DNA of 64,000 nt from positions 435,001 to 499,000 of the forward strand of contig NZ_CP144918.1 of the NCBI RefSeq assembly GCF_036700095.1, given 5' to 3'. Source of the stretch: Pelagerythrobacter marensis (GTDB lineage: Bacteria; Pseudomonadota; Alphaproteobacteria; Sphingomonadales; Sphingomonadaceae). The number at the start of each line of letters is the position of its first letter. Position 1 is the first letter of the stretch. The translations under genes and the position numbers were made by a program. Below are positions 46,543 to 54,659 of this stretch, in pieces. The notes beneath the pieces are model-generated. The model searched no databases. It was given only the letters and a program-made list of their open reading frames with translations, and was not told where the DNA came from.

Positions 46543-47183
46543 GCGTTTTCCCGGTTCTGTGTTTCACTGGCAAGCTGGTCGAGGAGCCACGGCAGCGCCT
46601 CTGCCCAGCGGTCGATCCGCGCATGTGCATGGCCCGCGCGGTGGGCGCAATCGATATGCGGCGCCAGCAGCGGCTCTCCGCACAAATGCAGGCGGCGGAC
46701 CTCGGGCGCGATTTCGGCGACCGAGTGATGATGCTGCGGCAGATCGTCGATGAAGACCGCGCGGCTGGGCGCATATTCGTCGAGGATCGCCCGCAGCGCC
46801 GGCCCCTTGGGCCCCTGGTTGGTGAAGACCCGCGCGTCGATCCCGTGCTCGGTCAGCTGGCGCGCCCGGCGCTCGCGCCGTTCGTCGTTGAGGTTGGTCA
46901 GGATGACCACGTCGGCGTGCTCGGCCAGCGCGGCGATGCTTTCGACCGCCCCTTCGATCGGATGCTGGCGATCCATTTCGGTATCGAAGAAGCGCCCGAG
47001 CAGGCGCCAGATGTCGCGCTCCGCCACCGCCTCGCCGCTCTCGCGCCAGCGCATGGCCCGGGCGAAATTGCTGCTGCCGATGGTGAAATCGACGCCCTCG
47101 CTTTCGCCCAGCCAGTCGCGGAAATGGGCGACCATGTGCAGCAGCACTTCGTCGCAGTCGGATATGATCAGCGGTCGGTTCAT
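46539..47183 (-). CDS. HAD-family hydrolase
   Basis: 214 aa. Motif I IISDCDEVLL (DxD), motif II ILTNLNDERR, a motif III lysine in NQGPKGPAL and motif IV VFIDDLPQHH give a complete HAD catalytic set. Substrate unknown. Start ATG at 47183 overlaps the DUF3572 stop by 4 nt. Confidence 0.86.
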   Translation of the reverse strand: MNRPLIISDCDEVLLHMVAHFRDWLGESEGVDFTIGSSNFARAMRWRESGEAVAERDIWRLLGRFFDTEMDRQHPIEGAVESIAALAEHADVVILTNLNDERRERRARQLTEHGIDARVFTNQGPKGPALRAILDEYAPSRAVFIDDLPQHHHSVAEIAPEVRRLHLCGEPLLAPHIDCAHRAGHAHARIDRWAEALPWLLDQLASETQNRENA

Positions 47184-47512
47184 TGCGAAGGGCTCCGGTC
47201 GGGCGCCAGCGCCCGGTGCGCGGCGATCAGCGTTTCGGGCGCGACATTGAGCGCATCGGCCGCCAGGACCAGATCCGGCTCGTGATTGGCGAGGAATTCG
47301 AGCACCGCGCCGAGCACTGCGCGATCGGTCAGCCGCTCGCGCAGGATATCGGGCGTCAGCCCGGTCAGGGCGAGCAGGCGCTGCGCCCGATCCTCGTCCT
47401 GCAGGACCCAGCCGAGCGCGCCGAGCGCCAGCGATTCGGGATCGCCGGGCACATGGTCGGGGGATGGGGTCCGGTGAATAATTGTCAGCGTCCTTGTCCG
47501 CTCATAAAGCAT
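47180..47512 (-). CDS. DUF3572 family protein
   Basis: 110 aa. The pattern DPESLALGALGWVLQDEDRAQRLLALTGLTPDILRERL matches DUF3572, a small alphaproteobacterial family of unknown function. ATG at 47512, divergent from divK with only about 30 bp between start codons. First gene of the five-gene overlapping chain. Confidence 0.85.
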   Translation of the reverse strand: MLYERTRTLTIIHRTPSPDHVPGDPESLALGALGWVLQDEDRAQRLLALTGLTPDILRERLTDRAVLGAVLEFLANHEPDLVLAADALNVAPETLIAAHRALAPDRSPSQ

Positions 47513-47541
47513 GCGGGCGGCAGAATGGGAGCGCGCCGGCG

Positions 47542-47931
47542 GTGAGCGAGGCTGTGGCAAAGAGAATACTGGTTGTCGAGGACAACGACCTCAACCGGAA
47601 ATTGTTCTGCGACGTTCTGCGCGCGAACGGGTTTACGGTGGAGCCGGTGGCCGACGGCGAACTCGTGCTCGACGCAGCGCGCCGCTTCGCGCCCCACCTG
47701 GTGCTGATGGACATCCAGCTGCCCAATGTCTCGGGCCTCGACCTGATCGCCGCGCTCAAGCGCGAACGCGCGCTGGCGCACGTGCCGGTGCTGGCCGTGA
47801 CCGCCTATGCCGGCAAGGGCGACGAGGAGCGGATTCGCGCGGCGGGGGCGGCCGACTATCTCGCCAAGCCGGTTTCGATCGGCCCTTTCATGACCGCGGT
47901 GCGCCGCCTGGTCCCCGACGAACCTGCATAA
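47542..47931 (+). CDS. divK: single-domain response regulator DivK
   Basis: 129 aa, receiver domain only. Acidic pair EDN, phospho-acceptor Asp in LVLMDIQLPNVSGLDLI, Thr in VTAYAGKGDEERIRAAGAADYLAKPVS with the conserved Lys. Closely matches alphaproteobacterial DivK, which signals through DivJ/PleC/DivL to CtrA. GTG start at 47542; a later GTG at 47554 is also possible. Confidence 0.93.
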   Translation: MSEAVAKRILVVEDNDLNRKLFCDVLRANGFTVEPVADGELVLDAARRFAPHLVLMDIQLPNVSGLDLIAALKRERALAHVPVLAVTAYAGKGDEERIRAAGAADYLAKPVSIGPFMTAVRRLVPDEPA

Positions 47932-47953
47932 GCCGGGAATCGGGTGCCACAGA

Positions 47954-48092
47954 TCCTCCCCATCGCCTTGCGATGGGGAGGGGGACCGCGAGACGCGAAG
48001 CGGCTCGTGGTGGAGGGGCCTTTCCCGGCACAGCCCCTCCGACCGACGCCTGCGGCGTCGCCCACCTCCCCATCGCAAGACGATGGGGAGGA
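47954..48092 (-). repeat. 139-bp hairpin-ended repeat, copy 1
   Basis: Reverse-orientation copy of the TCCTCCCCATCG...CGATGGGGAGGA element. Each end is itself a hairpin (CCTCCCCATCG/CGATGGGGAGG), with an inner GACGCC/GGCGTC hairpin and a GGAGGGGC...GCCCCTCC arm pair. Full-length copies of the same size lie at 52072, 55808, 58010 and 61294. A GTCCCAGC/GCTGGGAC hairpin of another common family follows near 48110. The remainder of the divK-acp gap shows nothing else. Confidence 0.9.
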
Positions 48093-48268
48093 TTGAAACG
48101 AATGCGAGTCCCAGCGCAGGCTGGGACCTCGGGCAGGCTTCGCGATTCGCGCAAAGGCGCAGGCCTCACCCCCGCGACGCTTGACAAGCAGGGGGTCCAG
48201 CCGCTTTTCCGCCGCATTCGCATGGCAGGCGCAGCGCCCGCCGCACACGAGATTGGAAACCGCCCCCT

Positions 48269-48514
48269 ATGGACCGCGCCGAAACCGACCAGACCATCCG
48301 CCGCCTGATCGAGCCGTTCGACAAGAAGGGCGTCGAGATCACCGATGCCACCACTTTCGCCGGCGATCTGGAATTCGACAGCCTGACGGTGATGGATTTC
48401 GTCGCCGCGATCGAGGACGAGTTCGACGTCATCATCTCGATGAACCAGCAGGCCGAGATCGAGACTTACGGCCAGCTGGTCGACGCGGTCCACGAAATGC
48501 AGGCCGACCGATGA
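48269..48514 (+). CDS. acyl carrier protein of the sphingolipid pathway
   Basis: 81 aa. Phosphopantetheine site DLEFDSLTVMDF with the conserved Ser, flanked by typical ACP helices. It overlaps the serine palmitoyltransferase start by 4 nt, as in Caulobacter and other sphingolipid-making alphaproteobacteria where a dedicated ACP supplies the acyl chain. Confidence 0.9.
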   Translation: MDRAETDQTIRRLIEPFDKKGVEITDATTFAGDLEFDSLTVMDFVAAIEDEFDVIISMNQQAEIETYGQLVDAVHEMQADR

Positions 48515-49761
48515 GCGAAGGGATCCGACAGCCCGACCGGCCGCAGACGCTGGAGAGCGAATCGCGCGACCTGTTCAGCAAGTTCGACGATCTGATCGCG
48601 ATGCGCGAAGGGCTGCTCGCCAGCGGGCAGGAAGATCCGTTCAGCCTGGTGATGGAGGAAGTCCTCTCCCCCACCCGCGCGATCTGCAACGGGCGCGACA
48701 CGATCCTGCTCGGCACCTACAACTACATGGGCATGACCTTCGACCCCGACGTGGTCGCGGCGGGCAAGCAGGCGCTCGACGATTTCGGCAGCGGCACGAC
48801 CGGCAGCCGCGTGCTCAACGGGACGTATCAGGGGCACAAGGCGTGCGAGGACGCGCTGCGCGAATTCTACGCCATGGATCATGCCATGGTGTTCTCGACC
48901 GGCTATCAGGCCAACCTCGGCATCATCTCGACCATCGCCGGCAAGGGCGACTACATCGTCCTCGACATCGACAGCCACGCGAGCATCTGGGACGGGTGCG
49001 CGATGGGCAAGGCGGAAGTCGTGCCGTTCAAGCACAACGATGTCGAGGCGATGGAAAAGCGCCTGCGCCGCATTCCCGAAGGGGCGGGCAAGCTGGTCGT
49101 GCTGGAGGGCGTCTACTCGATGCTCGGCGACGTGGCCCCGCTGGCCGAGATGGTCGCGGTCGCCAAGAAACACGGCGCGATGGTGCTGGTCGACGAAGCG
49201 CACTCGATGGGCTTCATCGGCGAGCACGGGCGCGGCGTGTGCGAGCAGGCGGGCGTGATCGACGACGTCGATTTCATCGTCGGCACCTTTTCCAAGAGCG
49301 TCGGCACGGTCGGCGGCTTCTGCGTTTCCAACCATCCGAAGTTCGAGATCATGCGGCTCGTCTGCCGCCCCTACGTCTTCACCGCCAGCCTGCCGCCCAG
49401 CGTGGTCGCAACCGCGACGACCAGCATCCGCAAGCTGATGCAGGGATCGAACAAGCGCGCGCACTTGTGGGAGAATTCCAGGCGGCTGCACGGCGGGCTC
49501 AGGGACCTCGGCTTCCAGCTCGGGACCGAGGAACCGCAAAGCGCGATCGTCGCCGTCATCATGCCCGATCTGGAGCGCGGGGCCGCGATGTGGGAGGCGC
49601 TGCTCAAGGAAGGCCTCTACGTCAACCTCGCCCGCCCGCCGGCCACCCCGGCCAATATGACCCTGCTCCGCTGCTCGCTCTGCGCCGAACATTCGGCCGA
49701 GGAAGTCGAAACGATCCTCGGCATGTTCGAACGCGCGGGAAAAGCGGTGGGGATTATTTAA
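48511..49761 (+). CDS. spt: serine palmitoyltransferase
   Basis: 416-aa alpha-oxoamine synthase condensing serine with an acyl thioester to give 3-ketosphinganine, the first step of sphingolipid synthesis. Motifs NYNYMGMT-like (TYNYMGMTF), GSRVLNGTYQGHKACEDAL, LVDEAHSMGFIG and the PLP-lysine GTFSKSVGTVGGF are intact. ATG at 48511 overlaps the ACP stop (ATGA). Confidence 0.94.
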   Translation: MSEGIRQPDRPQTLESESRDLFSKFDDLIAMREGLLASGQEDPFSLVMEEVLSPTRAICNGRDTILLGTYNYMGMTFDPDVVAAGKQALDDFGSGTTGSRVLNGTYQGHKACEDALREFYAMDHAMVFSTGYQANLGIISTIAGKGDYIVLDIDSHASIWDGCAMGKAEVVPFKHNDVEAMEKRLRRIPEGAGKLVVLEGVYSMLGDVAPLAEMVAVAKKHGAMVLVDEAHSMGFIGEHGRGVCEQAGVIDDVDFIVGTFSKSVGTVGGFCVSNHPKFEIMRLVCRPYVFTASLPPSVVATATTSIRKLMQGSNKRAHLWENSRRLHGGLRDLGFQLGTEEPQSAIVAVIMPDLERGAAMWEALLKEGLYVNLARPPATPANMTLLRCSLCAEHSAEEVETILGMFERAGKAVGII

Positions 49762-49778
49762 ATATCTGTAATTACAAT

Positions 49779-49822
49779 ATTTATCCCACGATTTCGGGAA
49801 TCGTGGAAAATGTGGGATAAAT
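49779..49822 (+). promoter_or_regulatory. nested hairpins covering the start of the nucleotidyltransferase-fold gene
   Basis: Outer arms ATTTATCCCAC (49779-49789) and GTGGGATAAAT (49812-49822) are perfectly complementary, and the right arm contains the GGGA ribosome-site candidate and the A and T of the ATG at 49821. An inner hairpin CCACGATT/AATCGTGG (49786-49793 with 49799-49806) shares four bases with the left arm. The two full-length stems cannot form together, giving a possible translational switch. The surrounding 60 bp is strongly AT-rich. Confidence 0.5.
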
Positions 49823-50807
49823 GCCGTCTATGGCGCTGACGGACTACACCGACGAGCAGGCGCGGGCGCTGGTCAATCTGCGCCAGCGCTATGACGCATG
49901 GCGCGATGCGGAGCGGGCCTTCCGCGCCTTGCCTTACGACCTGCGCCGCAAGCGGGTGGGGCCGTACGCGTATCTCTACGAGATCCGCGACCGTTCGGGC
50001 AACGGCACCAGCCTAGGCCGTTGGGACGAGGAGGCGGAGCGGCGCCTGACCGGGTTCAAGGCGGAGAAGGCGGCCGCAAAGGACCGCCTTGCGAAAGCGC
50101 GGGCGCGGCTCGAGGAAGGCGGGCGGCTGGTGCGCGCGCTGCGGGTGCCGATGCTCGCCGCCGCGCCGGGGCCGATTCTGCGCGAGGCGGATTGCCGCGG
50201 ACTGCTCGACGGCGACCTGCTCGTCGTCGGCACGAACTGCCTCGTCGCCTATCAGCAGGAAGCGGTCGCGCGGTTCGACGTGGCCGACGAGACCGAGGAT
50301 TTCGATCTCGCCTGGGCCGGCGAGGAGCGGCCCGATGGCGCGCCGGTGTGGGATCTGCTCAAGGCGGTCGACCCGACTTTCTCGGTCAATACCGAGCGGG
50401 GGTTCCAGGCGCGCAATGCCGATGCCTACGAAGTCGAGCTGCTCGTCGCCCCCTCGCGCGCGGCTGCCCTCGCCCGGCGCGACCGGCCGCGCCCGATCCC
50501 GCTGCCCGAGCAGGAATGGCTGCTGCTCGGCACCCCGGTCGACCAGGTCGTGGTATGCCGCGACGGGAGCGCGGCGCGGATCGTCGCCCCCGACCCGCGC
50601 TGGTTCGCGCTGCACAAGCTGTGGCTCGCCGATCAGGCGAAGCGCGATCCGCTCAAGCGGCGCAAGGATCGTGCGCAAGGCCGTGCGGTGCTCGACGCGG
50701 TGGCGCAGGCCATGCCGCACTATCCGCTCGACGCCGCGTTCGCGCGATCGGTCCCCGGCGAACTCGCATCGTACTGGCGGGACTGGCGCGAAGGCGCGGA
50801 ACGCTAG
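49821..50807 (+). CDS. nucleotidyltransferase-fold protein (GSU2403-like)
   Basis: 328 aa. The middle part LLVVGTNCLVAYQQEAVARFDVADETEDFDLAWAG resembles the G-T-x-A...Y...D-x-D core of NTP_transf_8/GSU2403 proteins, followed by LLKAVDPTFSVN and FALHKLWLADQAKRDPLKRRKDRAQ. N-terminal ~115 residues are helical and charged. Function unproven, possibly RNA or small-molecule nucleotidyl transfer. Start ATG at 49821 lies within a hairpin arm. Confidence 0.68.
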   Translation: MPSMALTDYTDEQARALVNLRQRYDAWRDAERAFRALPYDLRRKRVGPYAYLYEIRDRSGNGTSLGRWDEEAERRLTGFKAEKAAAKDRLAKARARLEEGGRLVRALRVPMLAAAPGPILREADCRGLLDGDLLVVGTNCLVAYQQEAVARFDVADETEDFDLAWAGEERPDGAPVWDLLKAVDPTFSVNTERGFQARNADAYEVELLVAPSRAAALARRDRPRPIPLPEQEWLLLGTPVDQVVVCRDGSAARIVAPDPRWFALHKLWLADQAKRDPLKRRKDRAQGRAVLDAVAQAMPHYPLDAAFARSVPGELASYWRDWREGAER

Positions 50808-50845
50808 CGGCGATCATCCGTCTGTGAGGTGAAGGAGACCACACG

Positions 50846-51277
50846 ATGAAAACCACCAATACCGCCAGCGCGCGTTACGAAGGGCTGGGCAAGGACGGCA
50901 GGGGCAGCGTTTCGACCGGATCGGGCGCGCTCGACGGCCAGCCTTACGGCTTCACCACCCGGTTCGAAGGCGCGCCGGGGACCAATCCCGAGGAACTGAT
51001 CGCCGCCGCCCATGCGAGCTGTTTTACCATGGCGCTGAGCTTCGCGCTGGCGAAAGCCGGATACGAGCAGGGCACGCTCGACACCGAAGCCAAAGTGACG
51101 CTGGAGAAGGACGGCGATGGCTTCACCGTGACCCGGTCCGACCTGACGCTGACCGGCCGGGTCGACGGCATAGAGCGCGCGGCATTCGAGAAGGTCGCGG
51201 CCGAGGCGAAAACGAACTGCCCGATCTCCAAGCTGCTCAAGGCGGAGATTTCGCTGGAGACGACGTTCGAGGGTTAG
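50846..51277 (+). CDS. OsmC family peroxiredoxin
   Basis: 143 aa. The two redox cysteines are in HASCFTMALSF and TNCPISKLLKAEISLE; GTNPEELIAAAHASC is the family motif. Reduces organic hydroperoxides. ATG at 50846 with GAAGGAGACC upstream. Confidence 0.94.
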   Translation: MKTTNTASARYEGLGKDGRGSVSTGSGALDGQPYGFTTRFEGAPGTNPEELIAAAHASCFTMALSFALAKAGYEQGTLDTEAKVTLEKDGDGFTVTRSDLTLTGRVDGIERAAFEKVAAEAKTNCPISKLLKAEISLETTFEG

Positions 51278-51279
51278 AG

Positions 51280-51364
51280 GTCGTTTTCATCGAGACGGCA
51301 CCGGCCCGCACCCCCGGCCCGGGACTCCCCCTCTCCCAACCCTCTCCCCTGAAGGGCAGAGGGC
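51280..51364. repeat. REP-like element (copy 4) joined to a CTCTCCC repeat
   Basis: GTCGTTTTCATCGAGACGGCACCGGCCCG (51280-51309), nearly identical to 16478 and sharing its core with 5805, runs into a 42-bp segment (51323-51364) that matches 38443-38485 with one mismatch. It fills the gap between the convergent OsmC and YqaA-type genes. Confidence 0.65.
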
Positions 51365-52002
51365 TAGTGCGTCGCTTCGATCGCGGCGGCGGCGCAGGGG
51401 TCTTGCCCCGTCTCGTCGCCGCCCGAGAGCCAGGACAGCGCGACGAAGCCGCCGACCACCAGCACCGCGAAGACTGTCGTGACAGTGGCCAGATATTCGT
51501 CGATCACCCGCTTGATCGGCGCGCCGAACAGGCGGAACAGCACGCCGACGGTCAGGAAGATCAGCGCCCGGCCCGCGATGCTGGCGAGGATGAACGGCAC
51601 CAGCGCCATTTCGATAAAGCCGGCGGTGATCGTCAGCAGCTTGAACGGCACCGGCGTGCTGCCGGCGAGGAAGATCACTTCCCAGTCGCGCTCGCGCAAA
51701 TGGCAGGCGGCGACGGGGAATTCCTCGACTAGGCCGATTGCGGACAGCATCGCCACGCCCAAAGTGTCGTAGAGGAAATACCCGATCGCATAGCCCAGCA
51801 GCCCGCCGAGAACCGAGGCGACCGTGCAGATCAGCGCGAAGCGAATCGCCTTCTTCGGTTCGGCCAGGCACATCAGGCCGAGCAGCGGGTGCGGCGGGAT
51901 CGGGAAGAAGCTGGATTCGATGAAGCTAATCAGCGCCAGCCACCCCTCGGCATGGGGGTGCGACGCCTTTTCCATCGTCCAGTCGTAAAGTCTGCGCAGC
52001 AT
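51364..52002 (-). CDS. YqaA/DedA-type (SNARE-associated) membrane protein
   Basis: 212 aa with about five hydrophobic segments. SFIESSFFPIPPHPLLGLM, LGGLLGYAIGYFLYDTLG and FLAGSTPVPFKLLTITAGFIEM match the YqaA/VTT-domain pattern; DedA-family proteins affect lipid flipping and membrane integrity. ATG at 52002. Confidence 0.88.
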   Translation of the reverse strand: MLRRLYDWTMEKASHPHAEGWLALISFIESSFFPIPPHPLLGLMCLAEPKKAIRFALICTVASVLGGLLGYAIGYFLYDTLGVAMLSAIGLVEEFPVAACHLRERDWEVIFLAGSTPVPFKLLTITAGFIEMALVPFILASIAGRALIFLTVGVLFRLFGAPIKRVIDEYLATVTTVFAVLVVGGFVALSWLSGGDETGQDPCAAAAIEATH

Positions 52003-52071
52003 CGCCGCGCCCTATGCCAGCGCCCCCGGCGGCGCAAGCGAGTCGCGCAGCGCCGGGCCCTCCTAACGTAG

Positions 52072-52210
52072 TCCTCCCCATCGTCTTGCGATGGGGAGGT
52101 GGGCGACGCCGCAGGCGTCGGTCGGAGGGGCGATGTCGCACAAGGCCCCTCCACCACGAGCCGCTTTGCGTCTCGCGGTCCCCCTCCCCATCGCAAGGCG
52201 ATGGGGAGGA
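52072..52210 (+). repeat. 139-bp hairpin-ended repeat, copy 2
   Basis: Same element and length as the copy at 47954, here in forward orientation, directly upstream of the GTA promoter region. Followed by ATTGAAACGA and a GCGAGTCCCC hairpin remnant (near 52221), which also follows copy 1. Confidence 0.9.
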
Positions 52211-52297
52211 TTGAAACGAGCGCGAGTCCCCGCGCAGGGGATCGGTGAGAGGGTCGGTCGGAGTCCTCTTAAAAATAACCTATTTGGAATTTTCTCC

Positions 52298-52326
52298 TTG
52301 ACATCGTGACGCTGTTTGGTTAGGAA
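52298..52326 (+). promoter_or_regulatory. candidate promoter of the GTA cluster
   Basis: TTGACA (52298-52303), exactly 17 bp, then TAGGAA (52321-52326), within an AT-rich patch (52270-52300) and about 90 bp before the first GTA gene. A CcrM-type GATTC site lies at 52348-52352. In Caulobacter, GTA transcription needs GafY/GafZ activators; whether this promoter does is unknown. Confidence 0.5.
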
Positions 52327-52414
52327 TACGGAACATCGCGATAGTGCGATTCGGCGAAAACCGCATCGCACCCGATCCACCCCTCCTCCCCCTTTTTCCC
52401 GAATGGAACCGATC

Positions 52415-52912
52415 ATGACCAAGGCGAACGCTTCGCCCGCTGGCGGCCGTGCGGCTGCGGGCAGGGCCTGGCGCAAGACATTCCTGGCGGAGCTTGCCCG
52501 CACGTCCAACGTATCGGCCGCCGCGCGCGAGGCGCAGGTCGACGTCAGCACCGTCTACCGCATCCGCCGCGCCGAGCCCGCCTTCGCGCGCCAGTGGTTC
52601 GAGGCGCTGTGCGAAGGTTACGACAATCTCGAGCTGGACCTGCTGTGCCGCCTGCGCGAAGGCGAGCTGGCGGGCACCACGACCCCCGCGGGCAAGGCGC
52701 GGCGCAAATTCGACAATGCGACCGCGTTCCGCCTGCTCGCCGCGCACCGGGCGAGCGTCCAGCGCGAGCGCGGCCGCAACGATTATGCCCACGAGGACGA
52801 GCTGCTCGCCTCGATCGACGCCAAGCTGGAGAAGATGCGCCAGCGGCGGATCGCCATGCGCGAAGCCGCCCGCGAGAACGCCCCGACCGAGGTTCCGGGC
52901 GATGGAGGATGA
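52415..52912 (+). CDS. GTA small terminase-like protein (g1 position)
   Basis: 165 aa. A helix-turn-helix-like segment (TSNVSAAAREAQVDVSTVYRIRRAEPAF) precedes charged helical sequence with TPAGKARRKFDNATAF. In Rhodobacter GTAs the first gene encodes the small terminase that initiates headful packaging. Start ATG at 52415 chosen over 52316; its stop overlaps the TerL start by 11 nt. Confidence 0.75.
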   Translation: MTKANASPAGGRAAAGRAWRKTFLAELARTSNVSAAAREAQVDVSTVYRIRRAEPAFARQWFEALCEGYDNLELDLLCRLREGELAGTTTPAGKARRKFDNATAFRLLAAHRASVQRERGRNDYAHEDELLASIDAKLEKMRQRRIAMREAARENAPTEVPGDGG

Positions 52913-54254
52913 ACCGCTCGACCCCAAGTTCGCGGAGCTGCTCGATCTCCCGGAAGACGAACGGCAGAAGGAACTCGCCAGGCTCACCGACGAGGAACGC
53001 AAGGAGCTGCGCCATCACTGGACCCTCTGGGCCCGGCGCGACCAGTTGCCGCCCGCCGGCGACTGGTCGGCCTGGCTGATCTGCGCCGGGCGCGGCTTCG
53101 GCAAGACCCGCGCGGGCGCCGAATGGGTGCGCGAAGTGGCCAAGCGCGAACCGGAAGCGCGGATCGCGCTGGTCGGCGCGAGCCTGGCCGAAGCGCGCGC
53201 GGTGATGGTCGAGGGCGAGAGCGGCATTCTCGCCTGCTCGCCGCCGCACCGCTGCCCGCTCTACGAACCCTCGTTGCGGCGGCTCACCTGGGCCAACGGG
53301 GCGCAGGCGACGCTCTATTCGGCGGCCGAGCCCGAGAGCCTGCGCGGGCCGCAGCACAGCCATGCCTGGTGCGACGAGATCGCCAAGTGGGACATGGCGG
53401 GCGAACGGGCGACGCGGGCGTGGGACAACCTCCTGCTCGGCCTCAGGCTGGGCGACCTGCCGCGCGTGCTGGCGACCACGACGCCGCGCCCGGTGCCGCT
53501 GGTCCACCGCCTGTTCGAAAGCGAGGCGAAGGGCGAAATCGCGGTGACGCGCGGCACGACCCACGCCAACCGGCCGAACCTGCCCGAACGGTTCGTCGAG
53601 GATATCGGCCGGCGCTTCGCCGGCACCAGCTTCGCCCGGCAGGAACTGGGCGGCGAGCTGCTGACCGACATCGACGGCGCGCTGTGGAGCCGGGCGCTCC
53701 TCGAACAATGCCGCGCCGAGGGGCCGGACGGCGATCCGGCGGCGCAGCCGGCACGCGTCGTGGTCGGGGTCGATCCCCCGGCCGGCGCGCGGGGCGATGC
53801 CTGCGGGATCGTGGTCGCCGGGCTTTGTCCGGCGGGCAAGGCGCTGGTGCTGGCCGACGCCTCGGTCGAAGGGGCCAGCCCCGAACGCTGGGCCCGCGCC
53901 GTGGCCGAGGCGGCGCGCGCATGGCAGGCCGACCGCGTGGTGGCCGAGGCGAACCAGGGCGGCGCGATGGTCGCCAGCGTGCTGCGCGCGGCGGAACTGA
54001 CCCTGCCGGTCCGGCTGGTCCACGCCAGCCGCGGCAAGGCGGCCCGCGCCGAACCGGTCGCCGCGCTCTACGAAGCGGGCCGCGTCCGCCACGCCGGCCT
54101 GTTCGCGCAGCTGGAGGACCAGATGTGCGGGCTGATGGCCGCGGGCCGCTACGAAGGCCCCGGCCGCAGCCCCGACCGCGCCGACGCCCTCGTCTGGGCG
54201 CTGACCGAACTGATGCTGGGCCGGCGGGCGCGGCCGCGGATCTCGCTGATTTGA
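52902..54254 (+). CDS. GTA large terminase (TerL, g2)
   Basis: 450-aa DNA-packaging ATPase/nuclease. Walker A GRGFGKTRAG is near residue 65, Walker B HAWCDEIAKW near 155, and nuclease acidic motifs VVGVDPPAG (~290), VVAEANQGGAM (~347) and SPDRADALVWAL (~422). In GTAs it packs pieces of host chromosome. Start ATG at 52902 overlaps g1. Full-length, catalytic residues intact. Confidence 0.95.
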   Translation: MEDEPLDPKFAELLDLPEDERQKELARLTDEERKELRHHWTLWARRDQLPPAGDWSAWLICAGRGFGKTRAGAEWVREVAKREPEARIALVGASLAEARAVMVEGESGILACSPPHRCPLYEPSLRRLTWANGAQATLYSAAEPESLRGPQHSHAWCDEIAKWDMAGERATRAWDNLLLGLRLGDLPRVLATTTPRPVPLVHRLFESEAKGEIAVTRGTTHANRPNLPERFVEDIGRRFAGTSFARQELGGELLTDIDGALWSRALLEQCRAEGPDGDPAAQPARVVVGVDPPAGARGDACGIVVAGLCPAGKALVLADASVEGASPERWARAVAEAARAWQADRVVAEANQGGAMVASVLRAAELTLPVRLVHASRGKAARAEPVAALYEAGRVRHAGLFAQLEDQMCGLMAAGRYEGPGRSPDRADALVWALTELMLGRRARPRISLI

Positions 54255-54266
54255 AATGTCGGGCGA

Positions 54267-54634
54267 GTCCCCGCGCAGGCGGGGACCTCAGGCCGCCGGC
54301 ACTCCGCCCGACAGCCTGAGGCCCCAGCCTTCGCTGGGGCTCGCCCTTCTCGATCCTCCCCATCGGCTCGCGATGGGGAGGGGGACCGCGAGACGCGCAA
54401 GCGGCTCGTGGTGGAGGGGCTGTGACGCTCCGCCCGACAGCCTGAGGCCCCGGCCTTCGCCGGGGCTCGCACTCCTTCTCGATCCTCCCCATCGTCTCGC
54501 GATGGGGAGGGGGACCGCGAGACGCGAAGCGGCTCGTGGTGGAGGGGCTGTGACGCTCCGCCCGACAGCCTGAGGCCCCGGCCTTCGCTGTGGCTCGCTC
54601 TTCTTCTCGATCCTCCCCACCGCGATGGGGAGGA
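54267..54634. repeat. tandem array (~127-bp units) between TerL and portal genes
   Basis: Begins with a GTCCCC/GGGGAC hairpin (54267-54286). Three unit starts (CTCCGCCCGACAGCC) lie at 54302, 54428 and 54556, so spacing is 126 and 128 bp; the third unit is truncated near 54634. Each unit combines an inverted GGCCCC...GGGGCTC hairpin with about 70 bp of one end of the 139-bp element in reverse orientation. No gene in the 405-bp gap. Confidence 0.85.
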
Positions 54635-54659
54635 TTTTCGCACTACGAAAGGTAACCTC

